Below, piece by piece: positions 23,098 to 31,088 of a stretch of 37,677 bases of DNA (positions are counted from its first letter, which is position 1; the number at the start of each line of letters is the position of its first letter). Position numbers and translations under genes: made by a program. Source of the stretch: Candidatus Caccovivens faecavium (GTDB taxonomy: Bacteria > Bacillota > Clostridia > Christensenellales > UBA1242). The stretch lies in assembly GCA_018715545.1 (NCBI GenBank), contig DVLK01000003.1, positions 1 to 37,677 on the forward strand, given 5' to 3'. The notes beneath the pieces were generated by a model. The model saw nothing but the letters and a program-made list of their open reading frames with translations, was not told the DNA's origin and did not search any database.

Positions 23098-24227
23098 CAA
23101 TTAACTTCCTTATATATACATTTTAAAGACTTTTTCAGTTTGCGTAATTCCATACCTTTTGTAAATAAACCTACACTAAACCTTATAGTTCCTTCTGGAT
23201 ATGAACCTAAAACTTTATGTGCGTACGGGCTACATTGCAATCCTATCCTTACAACAATTCCATATTTATCAAAAAACTTTTCAAAGTTAATAGGCTTATA
23301 TTTTGTAGGTAAGCAAGATATTATAGATGTTGCATTGGGAATTTCAAATACATTAAACAATTTAGAATCTATTAAAATCCTTTTCAATTTTCTAAACTTT
23401 TTTTGTTCTATTTGAAAAATTTTATTTATCTCTTTTTTCAAAATATAGCTTGTGCTATAATATAAACTATAAATACCAAGTAGGTTTTGTGTTCCTGGTT
23501 CTAGTCTTGTGGGTAAGGTTTTAGGCATTAACATGCTTGCTGAATCTATACCTGTACCGCCTTGAATAATGTCTTTGATTTTCAATTTTTTATCTATAAC
23601 CATACCACCGATTCCAACATACCCATACAATGTTTTGTGACCTGCAAAAACAATAGCATCTATTTTTTCTTCGGACATATTTATTTTTAGTAATCCACAA
23701 GATTGTGCCATGTCAAGAATTGTAATGGCCCCATAGTTTTTCGCTTCCTCAAATACAGGTTTATAATCTTGTATCAAACCACACACATTGCTTACATGAT
23801 TTATAATAACTAAATCAGGCTTATCTTTTTTTAATTGTTCTTTAACTAAATCTATTGATAGATTAAATCCTTTTAAACACAAATATTTAATGTTAAACTT
23901 ATAAATTTCTTGTAGGTTTGATAATACTCGATTTACAGCATTATGTTCAAACATTGTAATATACACATTCTTTAACTTTGAAAAATCCAGTCCTTTAATT
24001 AGTTGATTAAATGAAAATGTTGCGGATTGGCTAAAAACTACTTCATAATTATCATTTGCACCAACAAGTTTTTTTATATTCTTTCTTGTTTCATCTATAA
24101 AAAATTTACTTGCTTGATTGTTTCCGCGACTAATATTACCACCAACTTTTTTATAAAGCTTTACCGCTTTATAAACGCTTTTAGGTTTTCTATAAGTAGT
24201 AGAAGCATTATCAAAATAACTAATCAT
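23097..24227 (-). CDS. Class V aminotransferase, cysteine desulfurase-like (DndA/IscS type)
   Basis: A 376-residue PLP enzyme. Features of the NifS/IscS/DndA fold are FDNASTT at the start, His95 (MFEHNAVNR) stacking over PLP, Asp172 (LDMAQS), the Schiff-base Lys198 (FAGHKTLYG), GTG..SA.M..P..LE.GTQN, and Cys332 (GLQCSPYAHK) at the usual place of the catalytic Cys. It would take sulfur from cysteine as a persulfide. It begins two bases after the PAPS-reductase-like stop, so the pair are co-translated, and it is the last gene before the operon terminator. It is not isc/suf context: no scaffold gene is near. The likely role is to give sulfur to its neighbour or to build the Fe-S clusters of the two Fe-S proteins here. 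Confidence 0.86.
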   Translation of the reverse strand: MISYFDNASTTYRKPKSVYKAVKLYKKVGGNISRGNNQASKFFIDETRKNIKKLVGANDNYEVVFSQSATFSFNQLIKGLDFSKLKNVYITMFEHNAVNRVLSNLQEIYKFNIKYLCLKGFNLSIDLVKEQLKKDKPDLVIINHVSNVCGLIQDYKPVFEEAKNYGAITILDMAQSCGLLKINMSEEKIDAIVFAGHKTLYGYVGIGGMVIDKKLKIKDIIQGGTGIDSASMLMPKTLPTRLEPGTQNLLGIYSLYYSTSYILKKEINKIFQIEQKKFRKLKRILIDSKLFNVFEIPNATSIISCLPTKYKPINFEKFFDKYGIVVRIGLQCSPYAHKVLGSYPEGTIRFSVGLFTKGMELRKLKKSLKCIYKEVN

Positions 24228-24229
24228 AT

Positions 24230-25825
24230 TTATCTCCTTGTCCTTAAGTATCTACACATCATACAACCACCTGGTATATACTTAGATGACACACACATTT
24301 GACAATGTTTACATAGTTTTTCATCTATTGAATATCCCTCTTTATCTAAATGAATAGCATTATGCATACATACACCTTCACATTTCAAACATTGCTTACA
24401 AGCATTAAACTTCATTATCTGATGAAAAATATTTTGATGTAGACTTTTATGATTTTTAACATTAAGTGTGATTATTTTTATTTTATAATCACTAATTTTT
24501 TGAAGTGATATAATTGGAACTAATGTTTTAATATCAAGAACGAGTTTCTCGCTTATAACTTTATCCCCATCTATTACTTTTCCAAATGGAATAAATAATT
24601 GAAAAAATCTATCATTTATCGGCTTTGATAAATCATAGATTTTCCCATTTTCTTGAACTGTACAATTTTGCTGAACTATCTTAACACTTTTAGCTTCTTC
24701 AAGTCCTGCTCCACCTTGTCTAGCTTTCCAACCTCCTGTATTTATGTATTCTTCTGGATTTTCTTTTCCAATAGCTCTTGCAAAATTTATTAAGAAATGA
24801 TTCCATCTTTCGTATTCCTTCTTCATATAAATTTTAGCCAAAAATTCTGAAATCACTGATGCATTTGGACAACACCAACATCCTACTCTTGAATAACCAA
24901 ATTTATATGCTTTATTAAAATCAAGATTATTTGTAAAAATATAAAGCCAAATATCAATATCCTTCCAATAAAATATTGGAGAACAAACAACTTGATTCAT
25001 AATCTTTTTATGTTCCGAATTTTCTTCTGTTCTTTTATATTTACTTCTAGCAACCGATTCACTTTTTCTTATACCATAAAAAGTTAAAACTTTTTTATTA
25101 CCGAACAATGTAGTCATCAATCTATTCACTGGACCAGTTTTAAACATATAACAACACCACCTTGACACTCTTGATGGAGGCCCTATCTTTTTCACAATAT
25201 CATAAAACTTACTATCAGTATTTCTTGCTATATGTAGGTTTATTAATTTATTTCTTTTTAAACGCCTGATATATTCATATGTGCATTTATGTTCTAAAGT
25301 TGTATCCCCAAATAAATGTTTTATTGATTTGTCATTAAGCGCCCTTATAACAAGATCCGATACTACCGTACTGTCTTTCCCACCTGAAAATGAAACCATT
25401 TTTTCATAATCCATATAAGTTTGTGTTTGCTCCTGTATGTATTTAATTGCTTCATCTTTTATTTCATTATAATGTTCTTGATTTGCTTTAATAAATAAAT
25501 TAATATAATGATTAAAACTATCATAATTAATCTTTGTATTTAAAAGTTTTTTTCTCAAACCTTTTATATCAGTAAACATTTGATTGGATAATTGCAAAGG
25601 GATTCCATCAACATAATATCTGGTCCTACCCTTCCAAATAGGTATATCTCTAAAATTTTTTCCTAGTAACAATTCTAACATTATTTTTTCTTGAGGAAAA
25701 ACAGGTCTAAGATCTGCTGAAATATATTTCAATTTTTCATTACATAACCTACAATTAAAATTACCCTTTTCGGTTTTAATAATTGGTACTTTGCACTGAT
25801 TACACCAATAAATAAAATTTTCCAT
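24230..25825 (-). CDS. DndC-like PAPS-reductase-family protein with N-terminal zinc site and C-terminal ferredoxin-like domain
   Basis: A 531-residue protein. Residues 8-28 hold a CxxC...CxxC zinc ribbon (WCNQC; CRLC). About 140-340 is an adenine-nucleotide alpha-hydrolase/PAPS-reductase domain with the PP-loop SFSGGKDST (147-153) and GDTTLEHKCTYEYI, then Cys pairs RWCCYMFKTGPVN and VGCWCCPNA, like DndC/SspD. The last ~70 residues have CKQCLKCEGVC and KLCKHCQMC, a pattern for two [4Fe-4S] clusters. The family activates a substrate with ATP for sulfur insertion or reduction. Next to a cysteine desulfurase this suggests DNA or nucleotide sulfur modification, but that is inferred. AAAGGAG follows the terminator of the upstream gene. 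Confidence 0.82.
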   Translation of the reverse strand: MENFIYWCNQCKVPIIKTEKGNFNCRLCNEKLKYISADLRPVFPQEKIMLELLLGKNFRDIPIWKGRTRYYVDGIPLQLSNQMFTDIKGLRKKLLNTKINYDSFNHYINLFIKANQEHYNEIKDEAIKYIQEQTQTYMDYEKMVSFSGGKDSTVVSDLVIRALNDKSIKHLFGDTTLEHKCTYEYIRRLKRNKLINLHIARNTDSKFYDIVKKIGPPSRVSRWCCYMFKTGPVNRLMTTLFGNKKVLTFYGIRKSESVARSKYKRTEENSEHKKIMNQVVCSPIFYWKDIDIWLYIFTNNLDFNKAYKFGYSRVGCWCCPNASVISEFLAKIYMKKEYERWNHFLINFARAIGKENPEEYINTGGWKARQGGAGLEEAKSVKIVQQNCTVQENGKIYDLSKPINDRFFQLFIPFGKVIDGDKVISEKLVLDIKTLVPIISLQKISDYKIKIITLNVKNHKSLHQNIFHQIMKFNACKQCLKCEGVCMHNAIHLDKEGYSIDEKLCKHCQMCVSSKYIPGGCMMCRYLRTRR

Positions 25826-25835
25826 ATTAACTCCT

Positions 25836-25870
25836 TTAAAAAAGTACCAATCATTATTGATTTGGTACTT
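25836..25870 (-). terminator. Internal terminator/attenuator between helicase and DndC-like genes
   Basis: On the minus strand AAGTACCAAATC pairs with GATTGGTACTT (25842-25870) with one bulge, followed by TTTTT. It overlaps the helicase stop codon and ends just before the ribosome site of the next gene. No promoter is visible between, so the sulfur genes depend on readthrough. Confidence 0.75.
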
Positions 25871-27857
25871 AATTTAATTTTAAATTTGATTCTTTCAACC
25901 ACCTATAATACGATACATAATCGTCATTATTTTCAATTAGATAATTCAGCTTATCTCTGCTCCTATAATTCATTATTATCAATTTCTTTTTGGCGCGAGT
26001 ACAAGCTACATAAAACAATCTTATCTCTTCTTCTAATCTTTCAATCAAATTATTATGCTTTATATATTCAAAATTTTCATCTTCTGCCACAGCATAATTG
26101 TTTAAAACAATAGCGTTTTTATTGAAACTTATTAAATTATCATTTTCTTCATACTCATATTGAGTATTAGATACTCTATATAAATTTCTATCTGCATTAT
26201 ACAAAATAACTATATCTCCAGCCAAGCCTTTAAATGTATGAATTGTGCTTATGATAATGGGACTTTCAAACACTACCTCTGATTCTGGTTCATTTTGTTG
26301 TGTGTTTATCATCCTATTTAAATGGTCTATTATTTGAAGATTGGATAACCCTTGCATAGATAAGTCACGTATTATCTCTTTAATTCTATTTAAATTTGAG
26401 TTATATTGTTCTTTATAAATGCAAGAATAATATTCACATATCTTTGTTGCTTCAAATAATCTATTGATTATGTAGGTCAATGGATGGTTCTTAATCTCAT
26501 ACTTTAAACCATCTAAAACATTGTCTAAATGACTTTCAGTAAAAAATTTAATACAAGCAAGATAATAATCAGTAAAAAATATTTCAAACTTTTCAATAAT
26601 GTCATTTCTGCTTAAATAACGAAGAACCTTACATAAATCTATTATTGCTTTACTTCTAAATATTGATTTTGCTGAATAAACTTGTGCTTTAATATTCTGT
26701 TGCTTTAAATTGTTTGCTACATCACTAACCTCCCTATTAGTTCTGCATAAAACTACAATATTATTATTACATGCTTTATAATCAAAATCAATATTTTGTG
26801 CCACACTTTTTACAATATCAACAATATTTTTCCCATACGTTATTTCAAACACATCAATTTCTGAATCTTTTTTATAAGCTACCAAAGGAATATTTTTGAA
26901 TGACAATAAACTGTTGTGAAAATAAAATTTTGAATTAAAAATATCATTAATAATTTTTATTAAAGTAGAGTTCGTGCGAAAATTAGTATCATTTATTAAG
27001 CTATTTCCACCAGAATTGTTAAATTTTTCTATAAGTTTGATAAAAGCTTTTTTATTACTTCCTCTAAAACCATATACAGACTGTTTTTCATCTCCAACTA
27101 TTGTAATGTTAATAAATTTCATTAGATTTTCTATTAACTCCATTTGGTATAAGTTAATATCTTGACACTCATCAATAAACACATATTGAACTTTTTCTGC
27201 TATCTTTTTAGCGATGCCTTCTTCACTCGTCAATCTTGCCGCATAGCATAAAAGATCATTGTGCGTCAAAATATTAAGTTCTTTTTTCTCTTTTTCTATT
27301 TCTTCATCTAGCTTTTCATATAAATCACTAATGTATTGCCTAACTTCATCCCAAAAATCCATCTTATTTGATTTGTAGCTTAATTCATACTTAATTCCTT
27401 TATCTTTCATTTCTTTATAAAAATTTTTCAACAAATCTTTTATGGTATATGTAGGTATTTTAGAGCAAATTTTTTCATTATAATTTTCGTTTACTATTCT
27501 ATCTATAATTAAATTTGTTTCATAGCTAAACGAATCTATTCTATAATTTGGGCTTATTCCAATTCTAAGTCCATATTCTCTTATTATATCATCACAAAAG
27601 GAGTGAATAGTGCAAATTGAAGCCATATTTATCTTATCTATTTGATCTCGAAGTTTATTACTATCGCATGCTTGTATCAATAGTTTTTGTCTTAACCTCT
27701 CTTTCATTTCCTTTGTTGCTTTATTAGTAAAAGCTATCAACACAATATTCATTATGTCAACATGTTTTTCTATAATTAAACTTTCTATTTTGCTTACGAT
27801 TGTTTCTGTCTTACCAGTTCCGGCACTTGCTATTATCGTATTTAATTGACTATTCAT
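25869..27857 (-). CDS. UvrD/Rep-family helicase (AddA-like, no nuclease domain)
   Basis: A 662-residue Superfamily 1A helicase. Motifs in order: IIASAGTGKTETI (I), AFTNKATKEMKERL (Ia), VFIDECQDINLYQ (II), VGDEKQSVYGFRGS (III), NFRTNSTL (IV), STIHTFKGLAGDIV (V) and RLFYVACTRAKKKL (VI). It ends soon after motif VI, so it lacks the C-terminal nuclease domain of AddA/RecB. Its ATG overlaps the stop of the AddB-like gene (GATGAATAG), giving translational coupling, as in addBA operons. With that partner it probably forms a heterodimer that unwinds DNA ends. It is smaller than a host AddA, which argues for a specialised rather than housekeeping complex. Confidence 0.88.
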   Translation of the reverse strand: MNSQLNTIIASAGTGKTETIVSKIESLIIEKHVDIMNIVLIAFTNKATKEMKERLRQKLLIQACDSNKLRDQIDKINMASICTIHSFCDDIIREYGLRIGISPNYRIDSFSYETNLIIDRIVNENYNEKICSKIPTYTIKDLLKNFYKEMKDKGIKYELSYKSNKMDFWDEVRQYISDLYEKLDEEIEKEKKELNILTHNDLLCYAARLTSEEGIAKKIAEKVQYVFIDECQDINLYQMELIENLMKFINITIVGDEKQSVYGFRGSNKKAFIKLIEKFNNSGGNSLINDTNFRTNSTLIKIINDIFNSKFYFHNSLLSFKNIPLVAYKKDSEIDVFEITYGKNIVDIVKSVAQNIDFDYKACNNNIVVLCRTNREVSDVANNLKQQNIKAQVYSAKSIFRSKAIIDLCKVLRYLSRNDIIEKFEIFFTDYYLACIKFFTESHLDNVLDGLKYEIKNHPLTYIINRLFEATKICEYYSCIYKEQYNSNLNRIKEIIRDLSMQGLSNLQIIDHLNRMINTQQNEPESEVVFESPIIISTIHTFKGLAGDIVILYNADRNLYRVSNTQYEYEENDNLISFNKNAIVLNNYAVAEDENFEYIKHNNLIERLEEEIRLFYVACTRAKKKLIIMNYRSRDKLNYLIENNDDYVSYYRWLKESNLKLN

Positions 27858-30735
27858 CGATTAATGATCCTTTACAAATATCTTTCAATGTACAAAACCT
27901 ACAATAACTAGATGTCGAATCACACATGTTACTGTATATTGTACTTGTATTATTTATAATTTTTGATATTCTTTTAATTCCATCTTGATAAAACTTTTTA
28001 TTGTTCAACTGAGTATTTAATTTAAAACTAATAAAATTAATTAATGCAGTTTTATCATCAAATTTACTCCCGTTTTCTAATTGAAACACTAACTCATCAA
28101 AATGTTTAAAATCAAATTTTCTTCCACCACTACTGATAACCAAAAGATCTAAATTTTTACTGATATCGAATTCTGTTTCTCGTCCTGTATCAAGGTTTAG
28201 CATAATCAATGTTTCTCTTGTGCAAACATTGAATCTATCAAATATAACTTTTCTTTTACCAATTTTAAATTTGCAATTTTTACAAGAGAATTTACCACTC
28301 TTAAAATGAAGTTCTATAAAATCATCGATGTATTTTCTGCAAGTAATACGAATATCCTTTTTTTCATTTTCTCCTAACATGTCAAAATATTTTAAAACGG
28401 AAAGTAATGAATTAAAATAAATCTTATCAACTTCCTGCCCAAACTCCTTGCTGTTAAGATTATATCTTCTACTACTTCTCCCTAAATTTGTAAAAAATCT
28501 ATTTGTTATCAAAGCTTTTGCATAAAAAACTAGTAAAAATTTATCGCTATAACTAATTTTATTTTTGAAAAGACAATTACAAACGAATAGTTTAGGACAC
28601 AAATATTGTAGCAGCAATTGATTGAGATTGATCTTACTTACATTAAAGTTTTTAAAAATAAGTTCTCTATTTTCTAACTTATACCCTTTTAGTTTTGAGT
28701 GTGATGGTTCAAAAATTAATCTTGAATTTAACGTTTTTTGTATTTCATACGCATAATTTGAAATATCCATATAATTGTTGTTTTCTTTGCTAATATAGGT
28801 ATATGTTATTTGTTTTTCAACAAAACCAAATACATTTTTAAAAATATGCCTTGACATTTTTAAGTGATAATCCATCATATAATTTTTCTGAATGGAAAGA
28901 TTTAACTTTTGCAGAATTTCAATAATATCATTTGTATATGGGAATTCATTTTTTAAAATCCTTGGATATTTATTTTCTTCAAACAGCGGAAAGTAAACAT
29001 AATCATACTTTGTATAGTTTTCCATATTTACTACTGCCAACTTATAATCATCTTTCTTCTTATTTTCAACATATAAACATTGAGATAGTAAATCTTTTAA
29101 ATTTTCGGCAAAATAGACATAATCTACTTCTATACTATCATTGCACTTTACTTTATTTAACCCATCTAACAATATTGCTATAGCCTGCTTATCTTCACTT
29201 GTATCTAATTTGATTTTGTTTAAATTAAACACACTAATTAAAAGTTTAATGTGTTGCTTTATATTCCCATTGACTTTAAGTTTATTAACTATCACTTCTA
29301 TAAAATTTAAGAATTTTAGAATATAATTTAGCGTGGATTTTTGCACTCTGTGTAAAGGATGTGCTTCAAAATTTTCTTCATCTTTAATATTTGATTTTAA
29401 TTTAATAAGTTCATTTACACATTCTTTCCATTGTGTCAAAGTATTAAGTTGTTCGAAATAACTTTCTATATAATGAAAATCAATCAAAACACTTTCTTCA
29501 AATTTTTTATCTAGATTCCATTGTGTTTCCAACAATAACTTAAAAGTATCTAAATCCAAATCCTTAGCGACTACTTTGTATATGGAAATTATAAACTTTC
29601 CAAATGTTGTTTCAAACTCTGTAGAATTATATCCTAGAAACGAGATTCTTTTAAAATCATTAAATAATTTTAACTTATCTATATAACCTAACTTCCTACC
29701 TTTCACTTCTATAACTTCATTCAAAAAAGCCTGCTTTTCATAATAAATTGGTTTTAAACAACCATGAAAAGTGGCTTTAGGAACGAATACTCCCACTTCA
29801 CTAAAAACATCATCAAGAATATATAGTAACTCATCCTTATTCTTTGTTATCACTATTGCAAAATCTTCTAAAATAGAATTTAATTGATTGACTTCTGGAT
29901 TTAAGCTTTTTATTTTATCAGAAATTTGTTTAGCAATGAATTTAAACTCCTCTTCTCTACTAGAAAATGGTTTGTAGATTTTTATTTTGTCGACATCTTC
30001 CGTTTTTAAATTTATTTTAGATTGAGTAAAAATATTATCTTCTAGTTGGTTAAAAAATCCCTCCCTCTTTCCTGCAATTTTTCTTTGTTCTATACTATAA
30101 CCCAAACCTATCAATAAAGGTTTCAACAACTCTGATGATATAAAGTCACTATGTTTATTAATAAATATTAAATTTTTTGAATTTAAGCTTTTAATCAAAC
30201 ATTCTTGCATATCATTAAAAAAGACAAATCCGACAAACACAACTGTATCATATTCTTTCAATATATTAACTGCATTGTTTATAAGAGCACTTTTTAATAT
30301 ATCTTGTTTAGATTGCTGTAAATTAGTGCAAACAGATTTATAAATTGTAAAAATATCCTTTTCAACAAAAGAATATTCGTTAAAATCAATATTGATGCTT
30401 TGAGCAGAAACATTGTTCAATAAAAGCAAACTATATAAATCTTCAAGTCCATAAATACTATTTTTATAAGCTAATTGCTTTTCTCCATCAAATAGTGTAA
30501 CAATAGCCTTATTAATCAAAAATCTTAATTCGGTATTATTAATACACTTTGTATAATCAACATAATTTTGTGCTTTATTAATTAAATCTGCAAAAGAAAC
30601 TACACGATGTGCAGATGAAAATATTTCATTTTTCTTTAAATTTTGAGTTGCAGTAATAACAATTGCTTTTGAATCAGCAATATTAAATATACTGTAGTCA
30701 TCAACCTCAACAATTGTTGCCTTATTGATTTTCAT
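27850..30735 (-). CDS. AddB-like protein with Fe-S 'staple' and degenerate nuclease motif
   Basis: A 961-residue protein with an AddB-like layout: helicase-like N-terminal two-thirds and PD-(D/E)XK/Cas4-like C-terminus. The Fe-S staple cysteines are seen as YLCPKLF near residue 712 and YCRFCTLKDIC near the end (C-x2-C-x5-C). No Walker A is visible, unlike AddB with an intact P-loop. The expected nuclease motif (usually VDYKTG) reads LNLDTG, with the Lys missing, so it may not cut. It heads the operon and overlaps the helicase start. A TATAAT lies only six bases before its ATG and there is no ribosome site, so its mRNA is probably leaderless. Family call is by architecture and partner gene. 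Confidence 0.72.
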   Translation of the reverse strand: MKINKATIVEVDDYSIFNIADSKAIVITATQNLKKNEIFSSAHRVVSFADLINKAQNYVDYTKCINNTELRFLINKAIVTLFDGEKQLAYKNSIYGLEDLYSLLLLNNVSAQSINIDFNEYSFVEKDIFTIYKSVCTNLQQSKQDILKSALINNAVNILKEYDTVVFVGFVFFNDMQECLIKSLNSKNLIFINKHSDFISSELLKPLLIGLGYSIEQRKIAGKREGFFNQLEDNIFTQSKINLKTEDVDKIKIYKPFSSREEEFKFIAKQISDKIKSLNPEVNQLNSILEDFAIVITKNKDELLYILDDVFSEVGVFVPKATFHGCLKPIYYEKQAFLNEVIEVKGRKLGYIDKLKLFNDFKRISFLGYNSTEFETTFGKFIISIYKVVAKDLDLDTFKLLLETQWNLDKKFEESVLIDFHYIESYFEQLNTLTQWKECVNELIKLKSNIKDEENFEAHPLHRVQKSTLNYILKFLNFIEVIVNKLKVNGNIKQHIKLLISVFNLNKIKLDTSEDKQAIAILLDGLNKVKCNDSIEVDYVYFAENLKDLLSQCLYVENKKKDDYKLAVVNMENYTKYDYVYFPLFEENKYPRILKNEFPYTNDIIEILQKLNLSIQKNYMMDYHLKMSRHIFKNVFGFVEKQITYTYISKENNNYMDISNYAYEIQKTLNSRLIFEPSHSKLKGYKLENRELIFKNFNVSKINLNQLLLQYLCPKLFVCNCLFKNKISYSDKFLLVFYAKALITNRFFTNLGRSSRRYNLNSKEFGQEVDKIYFNSLLSVLKYFDMLGENEKKDIRITCRKYIDDFIELHFKSGKFSCKNCKFKIGKRKVIFDRFNVCTRETLIMLNLDTGRETEFDISKNLDLLVISSGGRKFDFKHFDELVFQLENGSKFDDKTALINFISFKLNTQLNNKKFYQDGIKRISKIINNTSTIYSNMCDSTSSYCRFCTLKDICKGSLIDE

Positions 30736-30741
30736 ATGAGC

Positions 30742-30747
30742 ATTATA
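30742..30747 (-). promoter_or_regulatory. -10 element of the AddB-like operon (leaderless start)
   Basis: The minus strand reads TATAAT-GCTCAT-ATG. Transcription would start at about the A of ATG, and no Shine-Dalgarno sequence is present. No clear -35 is seen; the 16-bp shared element occupies the region upstream, which suggests control by a DNA-binding protein. Confidence 0.65.
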
Positions 30748-30766
30748 TCACAAATTTTGAAAAAAC

Positions 30767-30782
30767 ATATAAAAATCCGTCT
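30767..30782. promoter_or_regulatory. 16-bp shared operator-like element, copy at the nuclease operon
   Basis: AGACGGATTTTTATAT on the minus strand ends 19 bases before the TATAAT of the AddB-like operon. A perfect copy in the opposite direction lies at 31095-31110, upstream of the HTH gene. With one mismatch the match extends to 22 bases. Confidence 0.7.
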
Positions 30783-30795
30783 ATTTATATAAAAA

Positions 30796-30822
30796 AATAA
30801 ATATCATTAACTGATATTTATT
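30796..30822 (-). terminator. AT-rich hairpin terminator after the small HTH gene
   Basis: AATAAATATCA-GTTAA-TGATATTTATT, perfect 11-bp arms, overlaps the stop codon at 30818 and is followed on the minus strand by TTTTT. It separates the regulator from the nuclease operon. Confidence 0.8.
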
Positions 30823-31060
30823 CCAAATCATCAACATCTTTAAATATATCATCATTAAAAAAATCATACACTGTCATACCTAATCCGCCACAAATTAGAG
30901 AAATGGTATAAACCGTTGTTGACTTTGCCGTCTTACAATAAAAAATAGTTTTTATTGTAGATGCCGTAACTCCACTTTTATGTGCCAAATCATTATAATT
31001 AGTGCCATTAGCCTTTATTAATTGCTTTAATCGAATCCTTATAGCATCAATCGACTTCAT
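30818..31060 (-). CDS. Small XRE-type HTH regulator
   Basis: An 80-residue Cro/CI-type HTH protein: IRIRLKQLIKANGTNYNDLAHKSGVTASTIKTIFYCKTAKSTTVYTISLICGGLGMTVYDFF. Helices 2-3 (YNDLAHKSGVTASTIKTI) are the DNA-reading part, followed by the short final helix of the fold, so it is complete. A TAGAAT lies seven bases before the ATG without a ribosome site, so it too seems leaderless. A 16-bp element sits upstream of its promoter and, inverted, upstream of the neighbouring operon, so it probably controls both. It has its own terminator. Confidence 0.82.
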   Translation of the reverse strand: MKSIDAIRIRLKQLIKANGTNYNDLAHKSGVTASTIKTIFYCKTAKSTTVYTISLICGGLGMTVYDFFNDDIFKDVDDLE

Positions 31061-31067
31061 AACACTA

Positions 31068-31073
31068 ATTCTA
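31068..31073 (-). promoter_or_regulatory. Extended -10 of the small HTH gene
   Basis: The minus strand reads TGCTAGAAT then TAGTGTT-ATG: an extended -10 seven bases from the start codon, so the transcript would begin at or next to the ATG. No ribosome binding site is seen. Confidence 0.55.
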
Positions 31074-31088
31074 GCAAAATCAAAATTT

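Noticed and set aside
23097..25825. Complete Dnd phosphorothioation system
   Set aside because: No DndB, DndD or DndE is present, and the neighbours are helicase-type proteins; only DndA-like and DndC-like members can be supported.
25869..30735. Host housekeeping AddAB recombination enzyme
   Set aside because: The helicase is only 662 residues and lacks the nuclease domain, the partner lacks a visible Walker A and nuclease Lys, and the operon ends in sulfur genes. A diverged specialised version is more likely.
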